A stretch of DNA of 64,000 nucleotides from Tillandsia leiboldiana (lineage: Eukaryota > Streptophyta > Magnoliopsida > Poales > Bromeliaceae): NCBI GenBank assembly GCA_029204045.2, contig CM055062.1:4012386-4076385 (forward strand), read 5' to 3'. The notes below the pieces were generated by a model, which was not told the DNA's origin, made no database searches, and saw only the letters and a program-made list of their open reading frames with translations. The position numbers were made by a program, and so were the translations under genes. Numbering within the stretch: position 1 is the stretch's first letter; the number at the start of each line of letters is the position of its first letter. Positions 30,326-42,789 of the stretch are shown here, piece after piece.

Positions 30326-33300
30326 TGTAGTGGCCTAATTCCATGCGGCGTTCTTCCGATGAATCCACTGCTAGAGCACCTAGCGTTGGTGTATCTGGCC
30401 CATGGTGCGTCAATGGGATCCACAGATGGACCCTGTGTGTTATTATTAGCTTTGTAGGCCTTCGGCTGAGTTTGCCAAATTTCGGAAAAGAATTAGGCCC
30501 ACAGAGGTCGGAAATGGATTCAGCACGGAAAAACGCTTGAAACGGCTACTATTGCCTTGTTTGTTTCTTCTGAGTCCGAATGCCCAAAAACGGACTCCCG
30601 GAAGTTTTTAGTGGAATAGTGCATGGGGGGTGTCGTAGACCGCCGGGATGCCACGTGGCGGCTGTCCTTGGCCGGTTCGCTGCGCGGTCCACAGACGTTG
30701 CGCGGCGGGGTGCACATACCCTGCGCATGGACACGTGGCCCGCCTGATTGGCGGGCGCAAGGCGCGCGGTCTACCGGGTGAGCGCGGCGGTGCATGACCA
30801 AGGCGGGGACACATGGCAGCCTCCGGTGGTCGGTGCACCGCGGCGCGGTCCACGGATTCAAAGTGGAATGCGTGGACCGGGGCGTAGGGGACACGTGCCA
30901 CCCTCTGATTCGCGGGCACACCGTGCGCGGTGCACGGAGCCGGGCCGGTACCTCGCGTCGAGTGCGCACGACCGGGCCATGCCGCGCGCCCGGCGCGGCC
31001 GCCGACCGTCCCCGGGTCAACCGGGTGGACACGTGTCGCCCGCTGGTTGGCGGGCGCCTGCCGCCTTACTGTGCAGGGCTGGCCACGTGGCAGCCCGTGG
31101 GTGGCCCGAACAGCTGTTTGCTGTTCGGCGGGCCACGTGGCGGCACCTGGTGGATTCGGGCGTGAACAGTGGTTGGGCCGGCCCACACTGTAGCCGCCCG
31201 AAAGTACCGGGCGCCCGAAAGTTGGGCCCGACAGCCCATTGACTTGTCTTTTTGGCTGATTTCGGGTGAGGCCTATAAATAGGCCCCTTGGGCTCATTTT
31301 AGAGGCTTTTCCCGAGAGCTTTAGCCATTGAGCCCTTCACCAATTTTCTTCTCTCCTCTTGTGCATCTTTTGGCGAAGTTTCAGAATTTTTGAGGCCACG
31401 ACATCGGACTTCGTCTGCATCGGGGTGCGGAGCGACGATCTACTGTTGGAGGCCCATTTCGTTGCAGTTTAGTCTGGGAGGTCTACCGGGCTACCCCGAC
31501 CTTATTTTTGGACGATTTCTACGGTGACGGTTTCGTAGAGGTAATCTACATTTTCCGTGTTGGACACTTTTTCTGGATCCGAGCTTTTCTGGGGGTTCTG
31601 GGTACATTTTTAACCCCCTTTGCGACTGTTGGTGTGATTTGGACAGCACCTACTTGTCTTGATTTTTATCTCCTCATCCGGACGGAATTCGACGTTTCAG
31701 GACTCTATCGACATCTGCTCTTCGCGAGGATCTCCATCATATTTTATTGGAATTTTTGGAGGAAGTTTTTCAGGTGAAAATTTCGTGTGAATGGGACTGT
31801 TCACCACAGATTTTGGGATTTGGGATTTTGGTGGATTAAAGTGTAATTTTGGTGTATGTTTGTACCCAGGAGGTTTGTGAGCACTTCTACCGTGTTGTTG
31901 GATTGGTGGGATCTGTGATTTGTCTGTTTGGGCTTTCTCAGCTGTACGATTCCGGACTGTTAGCACTTTCAGTGGGTGACCTTGCTTCCAAGAACTCTGG
32001 ACTGTGTACTAATTCTATGTGTGTAGGATCATGCATGTTAGAAATTGGAGTATTAGCATGTGTAAAACTGTATGTTGTATCTTGATATCAGTTGATGAAT
32101 CTTTTTGATTCCTACACTATGTTAAGTAATGAAATCTTGGAATTTGACCTAGCACCCCTGTCATATGTATCATGTTCAGCCAGTCTGTAGAAAAACTCCA
32201 ACTTGGGCTAGGTTTTTACTGCTCTAGACATCCCACATCACGATACTTCATTTCACTATGGACTTAGCTTTCCTCGCCCGAGTTGTGGGCCGAGAGGTCG
32301 GGTGGTTGTGGGATGCATTTGCACTCGTGTCTGGGACCGAGTGGAGTTGATAGCAGTCTGTAGATTTGATTTCTTTGGGAGAGTGATAGTGATGGTAGAT
32401 CTGGGTTCTTGGAAACTGCAGAGAGACAGTGATTTTTCAGCTGTGTAGATTCCAGCCAGTGATGAGTCAGTGATTTGTTTGGTAGTCGATCTTTTGATCG
32501 AGGATTGGATCATAGCCTGCATGAGCCACATTAGAGCTTTACAGAGATACTTTACAGTGATACTTATGAGTTACTTTGACTCGGCGGGTCGCTCCCCTCG
32601 AGTGCCACTCCCGGAGTAGGCGAGACCGGTGTTGTACCGGCGTGAGTTTGAGATGTTCTTGTCGCGACTTGTTGTTGCATTTGTCCTCTGGCTGTGCTTT
32701 TGTTGGCAGCCATGGACGCCCTACGTAAGTCCGCTCCTCCGGGACGTAACGGCAGTAGGTTGGCGCAGGTTTGACTGGACCCGATGTGGCAGTCAGTTTT
32801 GATTGGGTGATCAGGGAGGAGAGTTAATGTTGGCATTATGTTCTTTCTGTTCCACTGTTTGAGCATCTGGATAGAGGCATAGTAGCTGTAGAGTTACTTT
32901 TCCCAGCTTTCCTTATAGCACTGCATATGTTACTTTATGCCTCTGGTAGACTTAGTGGGCAGACCGTCGGGCTTGTTGGCGGCACCCACTGAGAAACTAC
33001 TGTGGGATGTAGTTCTCACACCCTCGTGGTGTTTTCTCCCCGGACTTCTGCTCCGGTTCCTTGCAGCTCCCTGTTGCTGATCCAGCTCCTTCTGACCGAG
33101 GTAAGGGAGTCGCGAGATAGATCCCCTCCTGTCATTTTCAGTGTGTGAGTAGATGTACCCCTGTACTATTTTGGTGTGTGTTATGTCGAGTGACTTTTGT
33201 AGTGAGGTTTTGAGTTGTACCTTCCTTTCCTGCTTTTCTGAGAGACTCCTGTATTCTGGTGAGGTTGGTCTGTATATTTGTGAGATGTAGTTTTCTTTTA

Positions 33301-33450
33301 TGTATTTTATTCCAGCTTTTCTCTTTCAGCTCTGATATCTGCTAGTGTAAATGTTTCCTTGTGCAGGTAGTCGCTACGTCTAATACGGTCTTCCTTATGG
33401 GCGGCGGATCTGTTGGCGAGCCGGGGCGCAGTATCGCCCCGGGCGTGACA
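30326..33450 (+). repeat. 3' LTR of A1 (3125 bp)
   Basis: Begins TGTAGTGGCC and ends GGGCGTGACA, followed by the target duplication GGTTG. Relative to the 5' LTR and to A2 it has many scattered one-base deletions, mostly in short homopolymers, with few substitutions. Confidence 0.95.
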
Positions 33451-33455
33451 GGTTG

Positions 33456-34432
33456 GACTTGTTAGTCGGGTATTGCGTTGACCGCGGACATGGGCGGTTG
33501 ACCGGACTTTTACTTGTGCATCAGATTGAGGGGATTGAGTTTTCCTTAGTGGATGGATTTTCCCACTTCGATCAGAGTCGTGATCCAGTCCTGCTATATT
33601 ATGATACTTGTGACTTATTACTTTACTCGTGTGGGTCGCTCCCCTCGAGCGCCACTCCGGAGTGTGCGACAGGCAGCTTTGAGCCTTGAGACTCATTCTT
33701 CCCATCGGTGTTATGCGTAGGCTGGCATACCCGATATGGCAGGCACAGCAGGCAGTATCAGTTTTACTGGTCCATCGATTGGGTTTATTCAGGCAGACAC
33801 TTTTTACTGATGCATTCATATAGTGACTATTTCTAGCACTGCTTCTAGAGGCATAGTAGTGGTAGCTTCATTTTTATTCGCATCCTGTTTATAGCTTACC
33901 ACATCTTCTTCCCTTTTGCTCTGGTAGACCTAGTGGGCATGTCAGAGTTTGAGGCTTAACCTACTAGGGGAGGCTACTGTTTTATAGTATTCTCACCCAT
34001 CGTCTTTTTCTTTGTTTTCCCCTTTTGGTTTGCAGAGTCCTACTCGGGAGTTACTGGGCCGTCAGCAGCGGATCGAGGTAAGAGGATAGCGACTAGATAG
34101 AGTGTCCACCCGACAGTTGCTAGCTAGACTTTTGATGTACCCTTATCTTCTCAGACAGTCTTATTGACTTTATTTGGGTCTGGCGTTAGCCAGCTGTTTG
34201 TATATTTGTGGTGAGCTGGGAGAGTACTTTTATTTATTTTCAGTTGTTCTTTACCTTTATTTCCAGCTTGGTCTGAGATGTAGTAGTTTTAGTTCAGGTC
34301 TGATTTATGCTCTATCTTTATTATCTCTTATACCTGAGCAAGGTTACCGACGCTTCGTGTACGCGAAAAATACCGTGTGCACGGCGGATCTGTAGACGGC
34401 CTGGGTTCTGGTGTTACACCCGGGGCGTGACA
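33456..34432 (+). mobile_element. right part of the family B solo LTR
   Basis: This continues the LTR that starts at 19091, after element A1 and its target duplication. It includes TCGCTCCCCTCGAG, GTAGACCTAGTGGGCA and the terminal CGGGGCGTGACA. The same sequence appears reversed at 35609-36065, 47042-47063 and 56504-56525. Confidence 0.85.
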
Positions 34433-34437
34433 TTCTG

Positions 34438-34637
34438 GCTTGTTGCCCAGATTACCCGGTCTTTCGACCGCTAGCTTTGAGCATTCGCATTGTGATCGTC
34501 ATGCACCTGCTGACACTCGCGTACACGATAGTTTGGCCACCGCCGTGTTGTTCTTTACCGGAAGTGGTCTACGTGACGCCGTAAGCCCCCTTTTGTTGTA
34601 CGTTGGTACGGGAAGCCCCTTCGGCGTACCATTAGAT
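34438..34637 (+). mobile_element. continuation of the old gypsy LTR, up to the gap
   Basis: Sequence after the TTCTG duplication of the family B LTR, hence contiguous with 19090 before insertion. No PBS is visible before the gap. Confidence 0.5.
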
Positions 34638-34737
34638 NNNNNNNNNNNNNNNNNNNNNNNNNNNNNNNNNNNNNNNNNNNNNNNNNNNNNNNNNNNNNNN
34701 NNNNNNNNNNNNNNNNNNNNNNNNNNNNNNNNNNNNN
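34638..34737. other. assembly gap of 100 N
   Basis: Exactly 100 N, a conventional scaffold gap of unknown true size. Sequence left (gypsy LTR) and right (copia remnant) belong to different elements, so at least one boundary is hidden. Confidence 0.99.
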
Positions 34738-34979
34738 ATGAAGCTTTCCATTTTTTTTTTGATAAATCTACTCCCGATATGTCTCTTGATTGATGATTGT
34801 CCTGCTAATGAATTGATCAATACTTGATAAATCTTCTGAAATTGTGATGCATCTCATGGTCTTTAGTCATCAATGTGAGGATCACGCAAATTCCCCGAGT
34901 AGTACTCCGTTACCTCAAACGCTTCGAACTCCAGGACCATCCGGAAAGCAAACATCTTGGGAGATCTAAGAAAGAGTTA

Positions 34980-35608
34980 GAACTCGGAGACAGTTAAAAT
35001 GTGGACGTCGCCTGATACGTCCATGATCGACACCGAGAACGAATATTGATGAAGCTGTCAGGAGTGATCTACTCGGATAAAAAGGACCAAAAAAGGACAA
35101 AGAAGAGCTTTATCAATTTGAAATGAACAAGGCTAAGAATTAACGAAGCCCCCTAAGCACAAAAACTCATTGGTACAAAATGGGATTTTCAAGATACAGA
35201 AAAAAGAAGACTGGTACCATTGTGTGAACAAAGCATGTTTGCTTGCTCAGGCTACGCACAGATTGAAGGGAATCGACTTTGATGAGACATTCGCCCGGTG
35301 GCCCCCTGTCTCGATCCATTCGTATCCTTTTCGCTATTTCTTGTCATTTCAACAATAACCTTTTTCAGATGGACGTAAGAGCGGCGTTTTTTAAATGGTT
35401 TTTTAACCGAAAAAGTTTAGTGGCTCAACCGAAAGGTTCATTGATCATAAACTTCCAAACCATGTTTTCAATTGAAAAAGGCGCTTACGGACTAAAACAA
35501 GCACCCAGAGCGTGGTACGAAAGATGACGAAATATCCGTTTGAAAAAGGCTATCATCGAGGGGGAGCCGAGAGCGGACACTCTTTGTGAAGCATTCTCAG
35601 GATAACTT
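34980..35608 (+). pseudogene. decayed Ty1/copia reverse transcriptase fragment
   Basis: Pieces in different frames read EELYQFEMNK, then KIQKKEDW, GIDFDETFAR, RILFAISCHFN, LFQMDVRAAF, VAQPKGS, EKGAYGLKQAPRAWYER and a final VKHSQDNF. In order these are the conserved N-terminal blocks of a copia RT (SIRE-like by wording). Stops and frameshifts break it, and it ends where the reverse family B LTR begins. It is unrelated to element D. The catalytic YVDD block is not present. Confidence 0.8.
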
Positions 35609-36065
35609 CTTTCACGCCCCGGGTGTAAACCAAAACCGGGGCCCGTCTACAGATCCGTCGTACACACAAAATTTTCTGCGTACACGAAGCGCCAGTAACC
35701 TGCTCAGATGTAAGAGATACAATAAAGAGCAATAAAACAGAGCTGAACTAAAACTACTACATCTCAGAGTGAAACTGAAAGTAAAATACAGTACATCTAT
35801 AAAATATACATCTGTCTCTCCCAGCACCAAAAATATACAACCAGCTTGCTAAAGCCAGACCCAAAGTAAAAGTACAACAGTCTGAGTAAAAAGGGTACAC
35901 CCAAAGTCCAGCTAACTCTCTCATCCTGCCAGGAGATCTATATACTCAGCCGTCCTCTCTCCTCGATCCGCCGCTGAAAGCCCAGCAGCTCCCGCAGAAG
36001 ACACTGCAAAACAAAGGAGAAGAAAGAGAGGAAAAGAAGAATAGGGGTGAGAACTACTAGAAACC
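35609..36065 (-). mobile_element. family B LTR, reverse copy, first segment
   Basis: Minus-strand match to the end of the family B LTR (CACGCCCCGGGTGTAA, then GTCTACAGATCCG, then CGTACACGAAGCG). It resumes at 47042 after element C and again at 56504 after element D; A2 cuts it at 56526. The first bases of the terminus are mutated. Confidence 0.8.
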
Positions 36066-36580
36066 TGTCACGCCCCGGGGTCGAAACTGCGACCCGGGCT
36101 CGCCAACAGATCCGCCATCTGTACGGAAACTGCCGCACAGACGAAGCGTCTACCCTGCAAGTCAGATCTATAGCTAAAAACAGGTATCAGAGCTGAAACT
36201 AAAACAAAAAGCTATAGAATAAACTGAACATCTGGGATAGTAAAATCTCCACTAGTACACAAATCCTCAAGGTACAAAGTCTCACAGGAATAAAACAAAT
36301 ACTATCCACACAAGTCTCTCAGAATGTCCAGTACAAAAGTGGAGTCATAAAATAAAAACGGGTACACCTACCTCTGACTCTCAATGCTGGTAAGGAACTA
36401 ATCGGCCACATCCTCACCTCGATCTGCTGTCTCCGCGCGAACCAAGCCGGAACAGCTACCTCAACCTGTCACCGCAGCGGGTGGTGAGATCTACTGCAGA
36501 AGGCAGATCTCAGTGGGTACCGTCCCAATATCCACGGTATGCCCACTAAGTCTACTGGAGGCAAAACAGATAGATATGCA

Positions 36581-36600
36581 GATAGATAGATAGATAGATA
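36581..36600. repeat. (GATA)n microsatellite in the left C LTR
   Basis: Five GATA units; the other LTR has a longer run at 43511-43538. This is a length difference between two LTRs that were once identical. Confidence 0.85.
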
Positions 36601-38649
36601 AGCTGAAGGAAAAACTACAGCTAATATGTCTCAAACATAATGCTCAAAAGGAAACTCTATCATAAACATGCTATGCATACTCTCGCTACTGCTAAAATGC
36701 CTCAGTATCAATGCTCTCAGGAAAAACCATCTAAGAACATAATCAGTAACTACCCGCTCATAACACCCAATCTCAAAGACTGCCCAAAACTGGCTCAGTC
36801 CAGCCTGCGCCTGTCGTCTAGGAACGCACCTGCCCACTACCACGCATCCACAAGAGGACGGGATTTACGTGGGGCGTCCTAAACCGACTATCTCAATCTC
36901 ACACAAAGTGACCCCATGGTAGCTCGGCCAGGGGTATCAAGCGACCACTAGTAAATCAACTAGGCGCATAACCACATCGTAGCCTCGTCAGGCTCGGTAT
37001 CATCATCGCACCCGGGGCGTAGCTCGAGGGGTGCGACCCCACCGAACTCAAGTATCACATCTGTCTCACTGTCTCAAATATGCGGCACATGCAGGCTATA
37101 ATCCACGATCAAACAGATCGGTATCTCAAAGCTCGAAAACACAACTCTGTCGGAAAAGAACCTCGACTCAAACAAGAATAGCCCAAACACTCTCACAGCT
37201 ATGTCGGAGGACCCTCAACGACTCAATCTGATAGTGCATGACCATGGCTGAGCCGGGAAACCCCCGCGACTCGATCTGCCAGAACCCCAATATCCTCAAA
37301 ACTACGTCGGAGATCCACCTCAACGACTAATCGGAAAAACGTAATCTAGAGCAATCACCCAATGCCCACAAGGAAACTCATCCCACATGACACTAGAACT
37401 TGACGCACATGCTCTAAAAATCCACTCGGCCCCCCGGCACGAGTATACAAGCACCCTGAACCTATGCCATACCTTTGGCAACTCATAATTTAAAACCCTC
37501 TTTGAAAACATTGATTTTCCTTAAAAACGTGTTTCTCGATTTTTAAAACGGTTCAGGTGCAGTTATGATGCAACCAAAACATGAAACCTAGTGTCATATG
37601 ATATCAGGAGTCTATTAAAAATAATCCGGGGTTCCAATAAATTTACAGAAAATTCCAGGCAACTATCAGATGTAAAAACAGTGAAAACGCCTAATAAATA
37701 TGATCAACTTGCATTCAATAGCATTAAGGGCATTCCATAAATTTTGGAGAAATTCCAACCCACCTGGTACGCTTTCCGCAGGCAACGCTGAAGTCGATGA
37801 AGTGCCGAAACCACAAACTGATGAAACTCCGCAAAACGCGCCGCGCGCGCACACAGAGCCAGCACAAAATCCACACTCCAACTTACTGCTCACATACACC
37901 AATCATTTAAATCCACCCACAACATCAGCATACATAAAAGCTTCCAAAAGCACACATCAATTCCTCCACTAATTCATTCACAAAAACCACCCCAAATTAA
38001 AAACATACACCCACACTTAATATTCTGTAAGCTCCAATACATTCACTCGAGTCCACACCAAAATTCCGGCACGCAATGGCTCATTCCACACATCCACAGC
38101 ACACTTCCATAATTCTCTCAAGTCCATCAGCACACTTTAAAGCATAAAATCACTTCCTTTCTTCATTACCAAAGATAACAGCATACTCTAATTTTTTGAG
38201 CTCACAACACACTTCAATCTCCCCAAAAATACACATCCTGCTCACAAGCAGCACACAATAAATAAAATTCACCCAACCACAAATACACACACACACAGCA
38301 CTACCTAGAAATTATGCTCTCATAATACAAATTACCAAATTCACACAAAGCTCACAGCTTACACAAAAGGATTCTCTTCATAATTATCATCATCATCATA
38401 ATCAGCATAAGTCCACAACACCCTCAACATAACCCACCACAAACTGCCCAGTTTCACAGCACATACACACATCTCACAGGACATGCTCTTACATTGTCCA
38501 AACAGCACGGATGAAATTCCACAAGGTGCACACACTGCCTCGGGCTCCGCACCGCACCTCAGTAAGAAGATCGCCGCAACCGACGACGACCTGAGAGAGC
38601 AAAGAAAAAAAACCAAAGAATCATCAAACTCGACCCCCACGCGGTCGCC

Positions 38650-39120
38650 GGCGAAAAAACCGGACCCAACGCGACAATCCGCGCGCGCCTGCGCGAGTCG
38701 CATGCCGCTGCCAGCACAACGGCACGCGGCGCGGCCGCTGCCCGCGCGATTGCGCGCCAGCCCCACGGCAATCAGGACAGTCGCGCGGTGCCAGAACCGG
38801 CCCCCGCGCGGCGCCCTGGTGCGCACAGCGCGGGCACCAGGCGCGCTGTGCGGCGCCCTGCTGGCCGCATGCACAGCGCCCAGGCGCGCTGCGCAGCGCC
38901 TATGGGCGCTCTGCGCGAGCGCCCTGGCGGCCGCTGCGCGGCGCCCAGGGGCGCTCTGCGCGGCGCCCTGGCGGCCGCTGCGCGGCGCCCAGGCGCGCTG
39001 CGCAGCGCCCAGGGGCGCTCCAGCCGCGTTGCATCCGCCAGCAGTGCGGCGCCCACTCACTGCGCGACGCCCGGTTGCGAGCCCGCGCAGCAGACCTGCG
39101 GTTATCGCGCGCGGCGCCTA
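38650..39120. repeat. GC-rich repeat array in the left C LTR
   Basis: Repeats built from GCGCAGCGCCCAGG, GGCGCTCTGCGCGGCGCC and CCTGGCGGCCGCTGCGCGG words. The matching array at about 45610-46060 differs in unit order and number. All long reading frames here are composition artefacts. Confidence 0.8.
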
Positions 39121-40100
39121 GCAGCTGCGACGCCACCCCCACGGACAAGCAGTCCAAACGCACAAACCTCCACCAAACACCACCAACACAAACCCAAAAC
39201 CACCATTAGAGACCAAAATCAAGCTTCTGAAAAAACAGCACATACCAAATTGAGGCTCCTCGCGCGCGCTCTGCTCGGCAACCATCCGTAGGTGCACCAC
39301 CGCATCTCCCATGCAAAAACCTCTCTTTTTCTTCTTTTTCCATCCTTTTCTTCTTCTCTTTTCTCTTCTTTCCTCCTTTCTTTCTTTCCTCTGCATCACC
39401 TCTCATTCCTCTGTTTGGTTGCAGGGGGAGAAGAAGAGTGACGTGGCGGCTCATTAATTAAGGGTTGGCTTCATTAGTGGGATGGTAGGTGAAGTAATTA
39501 ATAGGCCTCCAACTCACAACAAATCTCACCACTTACAAAAAAAAATCCTTTCACTTGCTTCCCACAGACAACAGCCCCACAAACCAAAAAAATAAATTAA
39601 ATTAAATTAAATATTCTAATTAAAGCCAACTCCAAGTCACTTTTTATTTTCGGGTCTCCGCACCGGCCCGAAACCTCCCGAACTCTGCTGTAATCTGAAA
39701 ATACACATGTCCACAGCTTTTTCTCCTCAAAAAGCTCAACCGTTGAGTCAGGGTGCTCAATCCAAAAACCGGCTCCCAAAACTGCCAGTTCCAACTCACT
39801 TTTCACCTTCGGGTCCTCCGCGTCAGTCCGGAACCTCCCGAACTGCGCTGTAATCATAAAATACGCCTGTTCCCAGTGTTCCCCAATTTTCCGAGCTCCG
39901 AGGTGAAGTCGAGGCTTCCCCGAAACCAGTCCTCTAATGGCGGACAATACTCGAAAACTCCGAATCACGCTGGGGCTTCCGCGTCGATCCGACTCAACCC
40001 GAACTCATCTGCAACCGCATATGGAACACTCTCGAGGCAATTCCTCTCCACCACACCATCTCGCGAGGTCGGCGCGCCATCCAAATCCCGGTATTCTACA

Positions 40101-41699
40101 CTCTCCCCTCCTTAAAAAGGTTTCGTCCTCGAAACCCAACTAAATCCATACTTAGGAGGGTATCACAAAAAAAAGGGAATAGGAGATCCTCAACTCATCC
40201 CCAGGCTCTCAGGTGGTCGCTCTCACTCATCACGATGACTCCACTGAACCTTCACCCAAGATAAGACCCGACTGCAAAATTCTTCTGTCTCGCCAGCAAG
40301 AAAAGCATTGGTCGCTCCTAACAGCTCCAATCCTCGTCCAACTTCAAGGTAGTGTAATCCAAAACATGAGGGTGATCAAATACACTTCTTCCAGTTCGAT
40401 AAAACTCGCGGATCAAACTCCCCGCATAAACTCAAAACTATACAAATCCCTGCGGCTGGTGGCTTCCAAAATCACGATCTCCAATTCCAACTCTAAGCCT
40501 CCAATTGGCATAACCCCCCTGTTGCTCCATAGCAACTAAAACTCAAATTCCCCATACATTTTCCCCATCCCTTGACAGGGGAAGAATTTCAACCGCGGGA
40601 ACCTTCCCTCAATTTCTGACTCTTAAATTCCAAGGTTACACTGCTCGCCTAAACAAGGCGTAACTGAACATAATGTCTTTGCCGGGATAATGCAATCATA
40701 CCTCGCTGAAAATTTTATCCACCGGCGTTACCTCAAACCAAACTTTCTGAGTATCCAAGTACTTCAGGTTTGAGGATCCATGAGTAACTCAATTCTCGCT
40801 TTAACGCTGGCAACATCTACATCAAAGCTGGTATCCTCCTTAGCTTTACCTCTTCCAAGTCACACTGGCAAACATGCAACTCGATGCAGCTTAAACTCCT
40901 CGAAGCTATACTGGTCCTGCCTAGTCAAAAACTTTTGACCTCAGTCACTAACATTAGCTTAGGCTAATTCCCAACGGCATCACTCTTCGTGGGTCCTCTG
41001 TCGCTCTTGCAGCTGAAATCATATAGCCTAACAGCAAAATCTTCTGGAGTCAAACGCATACTCTCTCAACCTTGCAAATAACATCTTCCCTCTTAGAAGT
41101 TGTAGCACTATCCTCAAGTGCTCGTTATGCTCCAAGTCACTTCGGAAAATAATCCAAATATCCACGACGGGTACTACCACTAACCCGCCCAAACACAGCT
41201 GAAACACTCGATTTCCTCAAATCCTAAAGGCCGCAGGGCCTCAGTCAATCCACTTGACCTCGCTAAAAACTCATAATGCCCCTACTGGTTCCTGAACATT
41301 ATCAGGGCACAGCCCTCGGCTATAAGGTTCCATAACGCTCTCAGACTCCCAAAGACATCCACCAGAACGCAGACCAATTCTGTTTGGGCTTGAACCATCA
41401 TAGTACCCTCACTATTGTGTACTCACAACGTGGCATCATTGTCGTGTACCAACGGCGTGGCATCACCACCGTATATCACGGTGTGGCATCAACAAGCTCT
41501 AACCTCGACGACCCAAGGAAACAACACCTGATAAAATGTGATCCACTAACCTGGCGCTCTCCAGCCGGCTGCACAACTCAACAAATTGATGCTGGTGGCC
41601 TTCGCTCAAAATGCCTCGGCATCACGGCTCTATCAGCCTGCCGGTAAGTTGGATGAACCACAACATCTTGTAGGAGTAGTGGGGTGCCGTCGCAAGCGG
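40101..41699 (-). pseudogene. heavily decayed pol region of element C
   Basis: No continuous reading frame. A trace of the RNase H/connection block (TATCCCGGCAAAGAC on the minus strand near 40680-40700, compare YHPGKAN in family A) is the clearest relic. RT and integrase cannot be recognised. Large deletions are implied, as the region is under 1.6 kb where family A has about 3.5 kb. Confidence 0.6.
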
Positions 41700-42699
41700 C
41701 AAATCCAAGAGCACCACTCTGGGACACCCTGCCTGAAGATGTCCTGACCGTCCACATGAAAAGCATCGCCCTTTCCCTGAAATCACTCTAGGGCGATGAA
41801 TGCGGCCCACCGCAAAAGACACAGTCATCCTAAGACTGCCACTGGTGCCTCGACTATCGAGAACCTCCGAGTCTCTGTCTCCTCTGAGGCTCATAATCCT
41901 GGGACTGGAATCATGACAACCTCAACCCACTCGACTACCCCAAATCCGACGATGCTGGACGCCTCACTCTAGAGCTGGTCCCTCGCTCTTCGTCCCTCCT
42001 GGACGTGATTACCGATCCTCGGTCAATCCATCGAGCATGCACACTCACTGCATCTAAGGTCGGCACTCGCCGAGAATGCACAAAGAGATAGCTGTCCAGA
42101 TGCAGTCCCCTCTCAAACATAAACAACCTCCAAGCCACATCCTAGGCGGCGAGGGGTACGCAGCTCAACCGTCGCAGATACTCGCTGCAGGTCATCAACT
42201 GCGCTCCCGGTGGTCCAACAGGACGAACTCGACGCCACCAACTCTCGGCGTCCTCAACCAAAAGTACATGACCAAGCGTCCTGATGTTCTCCTGGATGAA
42301 CAAATCCTCGAACAGCTCTTCCATAGCAGCGATCCAGTTCTCGGCCTCCCAAGGCTCCAAACTATAACCCGAAATCAACAGGGGATAGAACTGGATACGG
42401 TACACAACCGTTCGGCAATCTTTTGCTGCTCCTGCACTATCAACAGTGCGCTCCGGGTCGAAAACAACGATGTCGTGGCCGGGAGTACTAATGGCGATAC
42501 CCCGGGAGATGCTCTCAGCTCAAGCACGCGCATCACGCGCTCCATGTTCTCATCCCGGCGCCGCATCGCCTCAAATGTCTGGCTACTTGGGCCTGTAACT
42601 CTCAGACCTCGCTCTGCTTTATCCATTTAGCCTCCCGCTGTTCGACTCCTCATCCAAGGTCAAACACGCCCTCGCCGCTGCACGGCGTCTCGGAAGCAT
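41700..42699 (-). pseudogene. gag remnant of element C
   Basis: Start MLPRRRAAARA at 42699 corresponds to MPPRRSMVTR of family A. Further blocks in shifting frames are EPWEAENWIAAMEELFEDLF, AESWWRRVRPVGPPGAQL, RLFMFERGL and an intact zinc knuckle CFSCGRSGHLQAGC (about 41724-41765), all with clear counterparts in A2 gag. Frameshifts and stops prevent a full protein. Confidence 0.85.
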
Positions 42700-42789
42700 C
42701 GGAAACCACTGCAACAGAACAAACATTAGGACCAAAACTCTCTCGACCCAATCAAGCGAAAGTCTATAACATGTTAACCATTCTAAAGC

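Larger units (their letters stand above)
21995..33450 (+). mobile_element. full-length Ty3/gypsy chromovirus A1 (Tekay/Del-like)
   Basis: LTRs at 21995-25144 and 30326-33450, target duplication GGTTG at 21990-21994 and 33451-33455. In order: initiator-Met PBS, a palindromic leader hairpin, gag, protease, reverse transcriptase, RNase H, integrase, a C-terminal chromodomain, and a PPT. This order and the chromodomain place it among chromoviruses; Tekay/Del is inferred from the long LTRs and the gag and RT type. Total length is 11,456 bp. The coding region is broken by many single-base indels, so it is not autonomous as written. It sits inside the family B solo LTR. Confidence 0.95.
19091..34432 (+). 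mobile_element. solo LTR of gypsy family B, carrying two nested insertions
   Basis: It begins TGTAGGGCCCCAAAACCC at 19091 and ends ACCCGGGGCGTGACA at 34432, with a perfect target duplication TTCTG (19086-19090 and 34433-34437). Its own sequence is 19091-19571, 20153-21994 and 33456-34432, about 3.3 kb in total. The Cassandra at 19572-20147 and element A1 at 21995-33450 interrupt it. No internal region remains. The LTR is related to family A: similar first 250 bp, a CACGTG-rich U3 and the same TATA neighbourhood. Its 3' half is different. Confidence 0.9.
36066..40100 (-). repeat. 3' LTR of element C (4035 bp)
   Basis: On the minus strand it begins TGTAGAATACCGG and ends CGGGGCGTGACA. It aligns by eye almost base for base with 42996-47036 except in the GC-rich array. 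Confidence 0.95.

Noticed and set aside
34440..34793. 117-codon frame across the N gap
   Set aside because: It spans unknown bases and joins two different repeats.
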